Shown: in pieces, positions 9,473 to 16,533 of the stretch | How the letters are laid out: each line of letters starts with the position of its first letter | How positions within the stretch are numbered: the first letter of the stretch is position 1 | Assembly (NCBI GenBank): GCA_003104975.1 | Contig: PQAM01000003.1 | Location: forward strand, 1-59,209 | DNA length: 59,209 bases | Direction of reading: 5' to 3' | Source: Candidatus Methylomirabilota bacterium | GTDB lineage: Bacteria; Methylomirabilota; Methylomirabilia; Methylomirabilales; Methylomirabilaceae | Position numbers and translations under genes: made by a program | The notes under the pieces: model-generated | Told to the model about the DNA's origin: nothing | Databases searched by the model: none | The model's input: only the letters and a program-made list of their open reading frames with translations

Positions 9473-9889
9473 TACTGATCTCCTTCAACCCTATGTCGTC
9501 AGGCATCCTTGCATGCCCCATACTCCTTCAGTCGAGAACCGATCTATCTGGTCACACCTTGAGACTGTCACAGCGTCCCTGCCGGCCCGGCAGATAGGCG
9601 GGGTGAACCCCGCCCCTACATCCCCCAACGGCCCCCTCACCCGCACCCTCTCCCCCACAGTGGGGGCGAGGGGGAATGAGCCCCCCCATCCTGACCTTCC
9701 CCCGTCGAAGCCGTAAGGCGGGAGGGGATACGCCGCAATTCTACCCCTCACCTCCGTCCTCTCCCGCAAGGGGAGAGGAGGCGTATTTTTGGCGCTCGCC
9801 TCGATCCTCTCCACACCCAGAGGGTACACGGGGAGAGGAGGCATATATTGAGGTATTCCATCATATCGTCACGTGAGGCGTTAGGGAAA
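9473..9889. repeat. Repeat-filled intergenic region
   Basis: No gene is supported here. The stretch holds a hairpin (GGCGGGGTGAACCCCGCCCC near 9598), a TCCCCCACAGTGGGGGCGA hairpin near 9650, a cccatcctgaccttccccc unit near 9680 and two CCTCACCTCC...CTCTCCC palindromes at about 9745-9840. The segment 9725-9885 is closely repeated at about 10880-11000, including the tail ATATTGAGGT...CCATCATATCGTCACGTGAGGCG. Confidence 0.75.
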
Positions 9890-10087
9890 TCATTTCGCTC
9901 TTACCCTCCCCCGGCTCTGGTTAGCCGACCTTTTTCGTCGTCGTACACCTGTGGTTTGTAGTGTTGACCGACCGGCATGGCGGAAGAACGCGATGATCTC
10001 TTCCGGAGTCTTATTGGCCAGTTTATCCGCCTGCTGGTCGCGAATTTTCCGAACCATCTCCACTGCGTGAACCGTAATCGTTTTCAT
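9890..10087 (-). CDS. Small basic protein, antitoxin-like partner of a PIN toxin
   Basis: 65 residues. The N-terminal half (VEMVRKIRDQQADKLAN, then TPEEIIAFFRHAG) resembles the short helical proteins usually encoded just downstream of PIN-domain toxins. The last 20 or so residues are Arg/Lys-rich and may be a frame extension. It starts 6 bases after the stop of the PIN fragment at 10094-10222, as in intact pairs. With the toxin truncated, it is an orphan. Confidence 0.5.
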   Translation of the reverse strand: MKTITVHAVEMVRKIRDQQADKLANKTPEEIIAFFRHAGRSTLQTTGVRRRKRSANQSRGRVRAK

Positions 10088-10093
10088 ATGTTA

Positions 10094-10222
10094 TCACCTC
10101 TCGGGGCGAGTAAATCGTCCTGCGCGGATATCGTCAATCAACCATGTTGACCATTCCGCGAATTCATCGTCGAAGCAGCCGCCCAGAACCGACGTATCAA
10201 GATACACCTGCAAACGTTTCAA
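10094..10222 (-). pseudogene. Truncated PIN-domain toxin (N-terminal fragment only)
   Basis: A minus-strand frame from a TTG at 10220-10222 to a TGA at 10094-10096 gives 42 residues: KRLQVYLDTSVLGGCFDDEF, then an EWSTWL...DIRAGRF segment. The YLDTSVLGG stretch holds the first catalytic Asp of PIN ribonucleases. PIN toxins are usually 130-150 residues, and here the frame stops after the first acidic residue and early helices, so the other catalytic acids are gone. It is immediately followed by its usual small partner gene. This looks like an internal or C-terminal deletion that left the operon junction in place. Confidence 0.6.
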
Positions 10223-10244
10223 TCGTTGTCCTCAGAACGCTACG

Positions 10245-10368
10245 GTTGCGTCCCCTCCCAACGCCCCTCCTACACCTTCCCCCCATCCTGACCTTCCCCC
10301 ACCCAGGGGGGAAGGGACACGAGAGGGGTGACCGTTCCCCGCCACCAGGGGGGAAGGGCAATACGATT
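10245..10368. repeat. Intergenic repeat (CCCCATCCTGACCTTCCCCC family)
   Basis: The unit cccatcctgaccttccccc with its paired aggggggaaggg arm recurs here, near 9680, 11030, 11680 and 12420. Two hairpins formed by CCCACCCAGGGGGG and CCGCCACCAGGGGGG can be drawn. It separates the PIN remnant from the DUF2283 pair. Confidence 0.65.
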
Positions 10369-10369
10369 G

Positions 10370-10588
10370 TTAGCCCCCGGTCACTGGCTCCTCGATCGGG
10401 AACTTGCTCACGACAAACTCTTTCATCTCTACTTTCTTGCTGGCATTATCGATGTCGATACCTACGATATTGCCATTAATATCGTAGTCGAGAACAATTC
10501 CTTCCGAGATCTCTTTACTGTCGGCGCTGACTTTGCCGGACAGATCGATATACAGAGAATCGGTGTCTGGGTAGTATTTTAACCTCAT
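10370..10588 (-). CDS. DUF2283 family protein (putative antitoxin-like)
   Basis: 72 residues. The N-terminal MRLKYYPDTDSLYIDLSGK and the central GIVLDYDINGNIVGIDIDNAS are the DUF2283 signature. These small beta-rich proteins often sit next to a small basic protein in toxin-antitoxin-like pairs. It overlaps the upstream gene by 4 bases (ATGA), so translation is coupled. Function of the family is not established. Confidence 0.8.
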   Translation of the reverse strand: MRLKYYPDTDSLYIDLSGKVSADSKEISEGIVLDYDINGNIVGIDIDNASKKVEMKEFVVSKFPIEEPVTGG

Positions 10589-10836
10589 GGCTTATACCCT
10601 CGATCCGGAAATGCGTTGTGTATGGTTATTTTATCAGAAAGCGTGACCACTCTCAGCACCTTGCCGTTCAGTTCATCGACCGCGCCCCAAAATCGATACC
10701 GATTGTGTTCCTGCGGTTCACTTCGTCGCGGATTTTCAACAATACGAATACACCACGCCTTTTTGATGTATGGCCTTTTGCGTAGCACCTCATTTTCGAA
10801 ATACTTCGTGAACTTATACTTTTTCTTCGATTGCAT
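10585..10836 (-). CDS. Small basic protein paired with DUF2283 (putative toxin)
   Basis: 83 residues and strongly basic at the N-terminus. The core YIKKAWCIRIVENP, RYRFWGAVDEL, LRVVTLSDKITIHNAFPDRG is a pattern typical of the protein encoded just before DUF2283 genes. The size, charge and DUF4258/RelE-like strand pattern suggest a toxin, but no catalytic residue can be pointed to. The 4-base overlap with the next gene supports a two-gene module. Confidence 0.6.
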   Translation of the reverse strand: MQSKKKYKFTKYFENEVLRKRPYIKKAWCIRIVENPRRSEPQEHNRYRFWGAVDELNGKVLRVVTLSDKITIHNAFPDRGYKP

Positions 10837-11187
10837 CGAGCTAATGGCCAGGTCCCCTCATGTTGTCATCGCCTTCGTACGCCAACGCCGAGAGGCGGGA
10901 GGCGATGCGCCTCGATCTTACCCCTCACCTCCGTCCTCTCCCGCAAGGGGAGAGGAGGTCTATATTGAGGTGTTCCATCATATCGTCACGTGAGGCGTGA
11001 GGCGTTAGGAGACCGATCATAAGCCTGATCCCCCCCATCCTGACCTTCCCCCCGCCGAAGCCGTGAGGCGTGAGGCGGGAGGCGTAAGGCGTAAGAGGGA
11101 GCCCCGTATGCCTCTCGATCACAGCACCCTCCGTGAGGCGGGAGGGGTGAGGGGGAGCCCCTTAGGCCAGACGCCCATACGCGCCAG
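10837..11187. repeat. Repeat-filled intergenic region with heptamer arrays
   Basis: No gene is supported. It contains a second copy of the 9725-9885 segment (about 10880-11000), a cccatcctgaccttccccc unit near 11035, and runs of the heptamer GAGGCGT / GAGGCGG / TAAGGCG between 11064 and 11155. Confidence 0.75.
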
Positions 11188-11373
11188 TTACGGCGTTTCT
11201 AATCCGAGATACTTCCGAATGTGTCGTGCAAGGACGTTGTCAATTTCTGTGTGTCGTGGTACTGCCTGCTTTTGACCAGTTTTGGGATTCATATACACAT
11301 CGTGACGGGAACCAGGCCGAAGCATGATGCACCCCTCCCTCAGAAGTTGACGGACGAATTCCTTCCGCTTCAT
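11188..11373 (-). CDS. hicA: HicA-family toxin, second copy
   Basis: 61 residues. MKRKEFVRQLLREGC is followed by GSRHDVYMNPKTGQ, with the family His in the G-S-R-H motif, and the typical VPRHTEIDNVLARHIRKYLG end. It is a different HicA lineage from the copy at 9040. The start overlaps the upstream hicB by 4 bases. Intact by length and motifs. Confidence 0.85.
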   Translation of the reverse strand: MKRKEFVRQLLREGCIMLRPGSRHDVYMNPKTGQKQAVPRHTEIDNVLARHIRKYLGLETP

Positions 11374-11573
11374 ACGGTGATGGCTTTTTCATGATGCTCA
11401 GCAGGCACGTCTTCCATGACCATCATGTCGTACGCGTCCTTGAGGTTTTCCTCGAGCTCCTTCAGGGTTCTGCCCTGCGTCATGATCTCGGGGTGCTCCT
11501 TGAGTTTACCAAGCCAGAACTTCTCACCTTTCCAGTAGATCATCGTCATATGGAGACCCATTGTTTCCTCCAT
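11370..11573 (-). CDS. hicB: HicB-family antitoxin, second copy
   Basis: 67 residues. The fold is marked by WKGEKFWLGKLKEHPEIMTQ and the helix TLKELEENLKDAYDMM. No DNA-binding tail is present. The start may be internal (MGLHMTMIYWKG). It overlaps the HicA gene at 11188-11373 by 4 bases and would neutralise that toxin. Confidence 0.8.
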   Translation of the reverse strand: MEETMGLHMTMIYWKGEKFWLGKLKEHPEIMTQGRTLKELEENLKDAYDMMVMEDVPAEHHEKAITV

Positions 11574-11629
11574 ACTCTATGGGTGAACCGGGGATACGAT
11601 CTCTACCCGCTTGTACTCATAAGAGGTCA

Positions 11630-11775
11630 ACGCGACAGACGGGCGGGGTGAACCCCGCCCCTACGCCCCCCTCCCCCCCATCCTGACCTTCCCCCACCAT
11701 GGGAGAAGGGACGCGAGAGGGACCGTGGCCCCAGGCAAAGCCGGAAGGCGGGAGGCGGGAGGGGTGAGGGGGAAC
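11630..11775. repeat. Composite intergenic repeat
   Basis: It holds the GGGCGGGGTGAACCCCGCCC hairpin, the cccatcctgaccttccccc unit with its paired AGGGACGCGAGAGGGACC arm, and a short gcgggag/gaggcgg heptamer run. This is the same set as at 9590-9730. Confidence 0.65.
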
Positions 11776-11787
11776 CCCAAGTGTCGG

Positions 11788-12027
11788 CTATAGCGAGTAC
11801 ACGGGAACCAACACTTCGCGCGCTGCTTGACGGCGTCCACGCAGGCTTTCTCCGACCGTTTTCGGTACGTTCGCGGCATAGTAGCGTGTGCCACATTGGG
11901 TACACACGCCAGCGGGTACATTCTCGATCAGCACATACTGTCCGCGTACCTTACGATGCAGCGTGACCCGTTTCTCGACAATCTGGCTACCACAGTATTC
12001 GCAGCCTTCGCCTTCCCAGAACTCCAT
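11788..12027 (-). CDS. YgiT-type zinc-finger protein (MqsA-like antitoxin), orphan
   Basis: 79 residues from the ATG at 12025-12027; a TTG lies directly before it. Two CxxC pairs (CEYCG and CTQCG) form a zinc-ribbon as in YgiT/MqsA N-terminal domains, with RGQYVLIENVPAGVC between them. MqsA-type proteins are antitoxins, usually paired with an upstream DUF4258 or MqsR toxin. Here the gene 10 bases upstream is a nucleotidyltransferase, so either this is a non-standard pair or the toxin was lost. Confidence 0.75.
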   Translation of the reverse strand: MEFWEGEGCEYCGSQIVEKRVTLHRKVRGQYVLIENVPAGVCTQCGTRYYAANVPKTVGESLRGRRQAAREVLVPVYSL

Positions 12028-12036
12028 CAACGTTTT

Positions 12037-12330
12037 TCAACCCAAGGCCAGAGAGGCGGTACGGAGGTTCACAAGGGCAAATTCATCCGTCTGCAGGGTC
12101 TGCTCGGTCGCGCCAAACAGCTCGGTTTCCTTCCGGGTCAAGTCCTCACCATGCAGTTTATCAGCCATCAGGAACGCCAAGTCGACATCGCTGATCGGTG
12201 TCGCTTCATCCCGGGCAAAGGAGCCGTACAGCCAGAGCGCAACCAGACCCTCTATCGGGGCCACCCGCCAGGGCAGCGCTTTTACCCGATCGACGACATC
12301 CGTCGGTAATAACCGAAGCTTCGTCGTCAT
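12037..12330 (-). CDS. MntA-like nucleotidyltransferase domain protein, probably truncated
   Basis: 97 residues. LWLYGSFARDEATPISDVDLAFL is the GS-x9-D-x-D signature of minimal nucleotidyltransferases such as MntA, which AMPylate HEPN toxins. MntA proteins are usually 110-150 residues; this one stops after ALVNLRTASLALG, where family members continue through a last strand. No HEPN partner lies next to it. Its start overlaps the end of the sugar transferase by 4 bases. It may be an antitoxin remnant or a free-standing enzyme. Confidence 0.65.
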   Translation of the reverse strand: MTTKLRLLPTDVVDRVKALPWRVAPIEGLVALWLYGSFARDEATPISDVDLAFLMADKLHGEDLTRKETELFGATEQTLQTDEFALVNLRTASLALG

Positions 12331-13886
12331 AGGCGAACAACCTTGCCTGTGCCGATGGACCGTCGTCCCCCCTCACCCATACTCTCTCTCGCAACATGAG
12401 GGCGGGGGATAATCACCCCCCCATCCTGACCTTCCCCCGCCAGGGGGGAAAGGAAAGCAGAAGGTAAACTGTCCCGCGACTGGGGGGAGGGAAACAATTG
12501 GGTACGATACGCGTGGGGGGCGGCAGCCCCTCGGCCGAAGAGGACGATCTTGACGGTGTCGATCAGGATGCGGAGGTCGAGGCTCAGCGACAGGTGCTTG
12601 ATGTAGTACAGATCGTACCGTGTCTTCTCGGTCACATCCTCCTGGTTCACCGAATAGCCGTACTTGATCTGCGCCCATCCGGTGATCCCAGGCCGAACGA
12701 CATGACGAAGTGCGTAAAATGGAATCTTCTCGGTCATGGATTTGACGTTGCCGGCTATCTCGGGGCGTGGACCGATGAAGTCCATATCGCCCTTGAGGAT
12801 ATTGAAGAATTGAGGCAGCTCATCAAGTCGGAGCATTCTCAGCCATCTGCCCACCCGCGTCACCCGTGAGTCGTCATTCCGCTCCCAGACCGACTCGGCC
12901 TGAGCGGATTCTTTAACACGCATCGTCCGGAATTTCAGCAGGGAAAACACGCGTCCTCTCAGCCCGACACGTTTCTGAATAAATAGGGCAGGGCGGCCGG
13001 AGTCGAGGAGAATGAGTACGGCGATGATGCCCATGAAGGGCAGGCTCAGGACCAACCCGATAGCCGCCCCCATGATGCTGACAAGACGTCGAGTGGCCGT
13101 TCGCCACACCGGGCGTTCGAAGTCCCGCGAAAAGATGAGATAGCTTGGCACCAGATTTTCGATGGCCAGTTTGCCCGTAAGGTATTCATAGCTGGTGATC
13201 CCGTCCACGACGACGGTGCCGCGTACGCGCATCTCCAGGAGATCCCTGACGGGGAGCCGTCCGCGACGCTCGGCCAGGGCGACCACGATCCGGTCGGGGC
13301 GCAGTTCCTCCACCAGGGGTGTAAGCCGCTCAAGGGATCCGAGGATCGGCGGCCGAGCGGACACCGCCGGTGTCAACGGGATCGAGTCGCCATCGTCGAC
13401 GAACCCCAGCACCGTATAACCGAGATGCGGGGATGCCTCCATCTCCGCCGCGATCTTCCACGCCAGGGGCGATGTCCCAAGGATCAATACCCGTTCGGAG
13501 ATCGCCCGGCTCCTCATCAGCGCATAGAATCCCGCCCTCACCGGGATGACCAGACCCCCCAGAATCAGCAGGCTTGAAAAGAACGGCCCGCTGGCGAGCC
13601 GGAGATCGGGAAAGATGGCATAGCAGAGGGCCAGGAGGATGAACGAGACCCCGATGGCCTGGATCAGACGGGCGGCAAACTCCCCGAGCCGCCGTACCTT
13701 CCGGATATCGAACAGATCGTTGTAATAGAAAGCGGTAACGCACGAAAGGGCCAGGATCGATGCCTGCCCCAGATAGGCGGCCGCATCGATCCAGTCCAGA
13801 ATCAGCGGCCGATTCCACAGCAGGACGGTGCCGCTGATCCCAAGGACCAGCAGACTGACCTCGATGAACGCTAAGCGAAGAGCCAT
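12327..13886 (-). CDS. Polyprenyl-phosphate glycosylphosphotransferase (EpsB/WbaP-type sugar transferase)
   Basis: 519 residues. Four N-terminal membrane helices are followed by a CoA-binding-like Rossmann region (RVLILGTSPLAWKIA), a further helix near residue 290, and the bacterial sugar transferase domain (LLKFRTMRV, LRMLRLDELPQFFNILKGDM, FIGPRPE). It transfers a sugar-1-phosphate to undecaprenyl phosphate, the first committed step of repeat-unit synthesis. Homologous proteins end near KIVLFGRG. Here about 60 extra residues follow, encoded by the palindromic repeat at 12365-12520, so the natural stop has been displaced. It follows the tyrosine kinase gene in the PEP-CTERM-type order. Confidence 0.9.
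   Translation of the reverse strand: MALRLAFIEVSLLVLGISGTVLLWNRPLILDWIDAAAYLGQASILALSCVTAFYYNDLFDIRKVRRLGEFAARLIQAIGVSFILLALCYAIFPDLRLASGPFFSSLLILGGLVIPVRAGFYALMRSRAISERVLILGTSPLAWKIAAEMEASPHLGYTVLGFVDDGDSIPLTPAVSARPPILGSLERLTPLVEELRPDRIVVALAERRGRLPVRDLLEMRVRGTVVVDGITSYEYLTGKLAIENLVPSYLIFSRDFERPVWRTATRRLVSIMGAAIGLVLSLPFMGIIAVLILLDSGRPALFIQKRVGLRGRVFSLLKFRTMRVKESAQAESVWERNDDSRVTRVGRWLRMLRLDELPQFFNILKGDMDFIGPRPEIAGNVKSMTEKIPFYALRHVVRPGITGWAQIKYGYSVNQEDVTEKTRYDLYYIKHLSLSLDLRILIDTVKIVLFGRGAAAPHAYRTQLFPSPQSRDSLPSAFLSPLAGEGQDGGVIIPRPHVARESMGEGGRRSIGTGKVVRL
12365..12520. repeat. Palindromic repeat forming the sugar transferase tail
   Basis: It contains the CCCTCACCC...CTCTCGC unit, cccatcctgaccttcccccgcc with an AGGGGGGAAAGG arm, and a GGGGGGAGGG end. 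The same units occur intergenically at 9650, 10260, 11680 and 54265. Here the repeat is read as the C-terminal 60 or so codons of the gene ending at 12327. Confidence 0.65.
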
Positions 13887-13899
13887 GGGAAGACAGTTA

Positions 13900-13966
13900 C
13901 CAGTTACCAGTGTTAAGTGTTGAGTGTTGAGTTGTCGAGTGTTAAGTGTTAAGTTGAGGTGCGGGA
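13900..13966. repeat. AGTGTTA/AGTGTTG heptamer tandem array
   Basis: Between the sugar transferase and the kinase lies a run of degenerate 7-mers: gtgttaa, gtgttga, gtgttga, gttgtcga, gtgttaa, gtgttaa. The same motif recurs at 16420-16530, 19785-19825 and inside the gene at 23347-24417. Confidence 0.75.
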
Positions 13967-14854
13967 GAAGGGACGGCGCAGCAGTTGCCGTAACCCACCG
14001 GCCATGCGGTCCGCTTCGTTATCCCGCCCATTCTGTTGGTGATCGTCGTATTTGTCGTATTTGTGATAATAGCCCGCCAGCGGTCGGTCATCGTTGTTGA
14101 AGACGATGCCCAATACCTTGGCCGGATCGAGCAGATTCAATGCCTCTTCCACCAGCTTGCGCGGGGTCTGGTGCGCCGCCACCACCAGGATCAGGGTATC
14201 GACCATCTTCATGATCAGGCGACAGTCCGACAGCGGAATCAGCGGCGGGGTATCCAGCACCACGTAGTCGTACTGTTTGCGTATCTCATCCAAGAGCGCA
14301 TCGAAGCGCGGCGAATTCAGCAGTTCGTAGCTCGTAAGTTGCGGATGGCCCGCCGGCAGCACGGTCAGATTGAACTGCGGGCAGCTCATCAGATGGACCT
14401 CAAGCGGCAGGTCCGGTTTCAGAATCGCATCGACCAGCCCGCTGCCGTGCCGATGGCCGAGCCCCAGATATCGGGCGAGCGACGGGCGGCGCAGGTCGGT
14501 CTCGACCAACAGGACCCGCGTCTTCGGTCCCTGTGCCAGCGACCCGGCCAGGTTGATGGCGGTGATGGTTTTGCCGTCGCCCACGGACGGACTGGACACC
14601 CCTACCACCGAGATGCCCTTGGTCAGGCGCATCTGTTCAATCAGGTGTCGCAGGGCGCGGTACTGTTCGGCCTCAAAGGAGGTCGGCTGCAGCAGGCTGA
14701 CGAGGTGTTGGTCCACCTCGGGAGGGGTGAGGCGGGAGGCGGAAGGGGGAGATGCGGGCTCGGCCGCGATCTGTTCGCGATCGTCCGATTCCGCCTGCCT
14801 GCGCAGGGCCCGATCCCGTTCCGCCTGCTTGAGCGCCTTGAAGAATTTACTCAC
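13949..14854 (-). CDS. CpsD/CapB-type tyrosine autokinase (EPS-associated)
   Basis: 301 residues. The P-loop SVGDGKTITAINLA lies near residue 108, Walker A' is VLLVETDLRRPS and Walker B is YDYVVLDTPPL, the three motifs of bacterial tyrosine kinases. The C-terminus carries a tyrosine cluster (GYYHKYDKYDD) that would be autophosphorylated. No membrane segment is present, so it needs an activator such as the Wzz protein at 16534-18114. Phosphorylation cycling controls polymer length. A repeat-rich SPPSASRLTPPE stretch near residue 37 looks like another heptamer expansion. It overlaps the four-helix-bundle gene by 4 bases. Confidence 0.88.
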   Translation of the reverse strand: MSKFFKALKQAERDRALRRQAESDDREQIAAEPASPPSASRLTPPEVDQHLVSLLQPTSFEAEQYRALRHLIEQMRLTKGISVVGVSSPSVGDGKTITAINLAGSLAQGPKTRVLLVETDLRRPSLARYLGLGHRHGSGLVDAILKPDLPLEVHLMSCPQFNLTVLPAGHPQLTSYELLNSPRFDALLDEIRKQYDYVVLDTPPLIPLSDCRLIMKMVDTLILVVAAHQTPRKLVEEALNLLDPAKVLGIVFNNDDRPLAGYYHKYDKYDDHQQNGRDNEADRMAGGLRQLLRRPFSRTST

Positions 14855-15354
14855 GTGGTCCCCTTTAATCGTAAGGCGTGAGGCGTGAGGGGTGAGGCGT
14901 CATCTGAGGGCGTAAGGCGTAAGGCGTGAGGCGGGAGGGGTGAGGCGTCATCTGAGGGCGTAAGGCGTGAGGGGTGAGGCGGGAGGGGAGACAAGCGATT
15001 CGATTTTTGATGACGGATCAGACCGCTGATCATCTTGTCAACCCGATCCATTTGAGCATCCAGAATGCCCCACATGTCTCCCTGGAGATACCCGAGCCGC
15101 TTGGCTAAATCAAGCTGGGTATCTAATTCGCTCAGCGACCCTCGTGCGATGTGCAAATAATTCACGAACTCCTTCTTTGTTTGTCTTGCCGCACCTTCGG
15201 CGATGTTGCTTGGTATACTGACGGCCGCCCTTCTGATCTGCTGAGTTAAACTATATCCTTCCCTTGCAGGCAAGGATTCCGTCACCCGATACACCTCACT
15301 CACCAGATCCATCGCCACCTTCCACACATCAAGCCTCTTGTGCGGTTTCTCCAT
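14851..15354 (-). CDS. Four-helix bundle protein (S23/IVS family) with a repeat-encoded tail
   Basis: 167 residues. The first 115 form the family fold: KRLDVWKVAMDLVSEVYRVT, QIRRAAVSIPSNIAEGA, FVNYLHIARGSLSELDTQL. These proteins are often found inserted in 23S rRNA genes or in polysaccharide loci; their function is unknown. From about residue 118 the protein is three near-identical units of RLTPSDDASPLPPHA, encoded by gaggcgtgagg heptamers at 14870-15000. That tail is clearly recent. Its stop overlaps the kinase start by 4 bases. Confidence 0.8.
   Translation of the reverse strand: MEKPHKRLDVWKVAMDLVSEVYRVTESLPAREGYSLTQQIRRAAVSIPSNIAEGAARQTKKEFVNYLHIARGSLSELDTQLDLAKRLGYLQGDMWGILDAQMDRVDKMISGLIRHQKSNRLSPLPPHPSRLTPSDDASPLPPHALRLTPSDDASPLTPHALRLKGTT
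14870..15000. repeat. GAGGCGT/TAAGGCG heptamer tandem array
   Basis: About 18 degenerate copies of a 7-bp unit (gtgaggc, gtaaggc, gggaggg) are arranged in larger units that include cgtcatctgagggcg. The array is translated as the tail of the gene at 14851-15354. Shorter runs of the same unit are at 11064-11155, 15358-15405, 23858-23900 and 41965-42160. Confidence 0.8.
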
Positions 15355-15405
15355 TTTCTCCCGCCTTCCGCCTTACCCCTCACGCCTAACGCCTTACGCC
15401 TTCCG

Positions 15406-16407
15406 TTACTGAGCCGGCCAATGCGCCAGCTTGGCGAAGATCTCCGGGTACAGGAGCATGGCGCCCACACCGATAAAGGCTACCGCTAGCATTATCGCCA
15501 GGATCATCTCCAGCCTTGAGCCCCTTCGACGTGCAGGCTCGGTCGATTCGCCGGTCGGTGACGACGGAGCCGAACTCACGGCCGTCGCCGGCGATCGAGA
15601 CGTCCCCTGCTCCAGGTAGTCGATCGCCTGTGCGACGATCTCCCCGTCGATCTGCCGCTTCTGATCCGCAAAGCCGAACAGCAGACAGTGATCGCAGACC
15701 ATATTCACCACCCTGGGGATACCGGCGGCATATTCCGCGATCCGGCCGATGGCCGCCTCGGTAAAGATCGCGCCGCCCGTGGCCCCGGCGATGCGCAACC
15801 GGCTGACGATGTAGTCTTGGCTGTCCGCCGGGCTCAACGGGTGGATGCTGCACCGCAGGCCGATCCGTTGTCGAAGCTGACGCAACTCATCAAGCGCCAG
15901 CCGTGCGTCAAGCTCGGGTTGGCCGACCAGCAGGATCTGCAGCAGCTTCGTCGTCGGGGTCTCAAAGTTCGAGAGCAAGCGAACCTGCTCCAGCGTCCCG
16001 GGTTCCAGGTGCTGCGCCTCGTCGAGGATCAGGACACTGTTCCGACCGACCCGGTGCTGCTCGATCAGAAACTCGTTCAATGCAAACAGCCGCTGCACCG
16101 ACGACGTCGTCTGGGTTTTGACGCCGAAATCCTCGATGATGTATTCCAACAGTTCGTCAAACTGGAGTTTCGAGTGGACGACAAACGCCACCTCTGTCGT
16201 CTCCTCCAGTTCCTTGATCAGACTTCGCAGCAGCGTCGTCTTACCCGTTCCCACCTCGCCGGTCAGGACGATGAACCCCTTCTCCTCCCGAACCCCGTAG
16301 AGGAGTTGGGCGAGCGCCTCGCCATGCACCGGGGTCAAGTACAGGAACCGCGGGTCCGGCGTCAGGTTGAACGGTTTTTCTTTGAGTCCGTAGAAGTCTA
16401 AGTACAT
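15406..16407 (-). CDS. ExeA-like AAA ATPase of the PEP-CTERM/EPS locus
   Basis: 333 residues. It opens MYLDFYGLKEKPFNLTPDPR, the usual start of the ExeA/GspA-like family. Walker A is GEVGTGKTT (near residue 50) and Walker B is SVLILDEAQHLEPG. A single membrane helix (ILAIMLAVAFIGVGAMLL) is at the C-terminus, preceded by a low-complexity linker. This is the architecture of the putative secretion ATPase found in PEP-CTERM polysaccharide loci. It lies between the Wzz and kinase genes, as expected for such a locus. Confidence 0.85.
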   Translation of the reverse strand: MYLDFYGLKEKPFNLTPDPRFLYLTPVHGEALAQLLYGVREEKGFIVLTGEVGTGKTTLLRSLIKELEETTEVAFVVHSKLQFDELLEYIIEDFGVKTQTTSSVQRLFALNEFLIEQHRVGRNSVLILDEAQHLEPGTLEQVRLLSNFETPTTKLLQILLVGQPELDARLALDELRQLRQRIGLRCSIHPLSPADSQDYIVSRLRIAGATGGAIFTEAAIGRIAEYAAGIPRVVNMVCDHCLLFGFADQKRQIDGEIVAQAIDYLEQGTSRSPATAVSSAPSSPTGESTEPARRRGSRLEMILAIMLAVAFIGVGAMLLYPEIFAKLAHWPAQ

Positions 16408-16419
16408 AGTACCAGATAG

Positions 16420-16530
16420 GAAAAGATAGTGTTAAGTGTTGAGATATAGTGTTAAGTTACCTGTAAATATAGGAACAGATAGTGTTAAGTGTTGAGCGCT
16501 AAGAACTTAACACTAAACACTTAACACTGC
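16420..16530. repeat. AGTGTTA heptamer tandem array
   Basis: Runs of agtgtta, agtgttg and their complements (aacacttaacact) occupy nearly the whole gap between the ATPase and the Wzz gene. Both orientations are present, so a hairpin can form between 16430-16500 and 16503-16527. Whether it ends transcription is unclear. Confidence 0.7.
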
Positions 16531-16533
16531 TTT

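Noticed and set aside
8917-12520. Possible CRISPR array from the many spaced repeats
   Set aside because: The repeats are palindromic units of varying length with no constant spacer length, and no cas gene is present.
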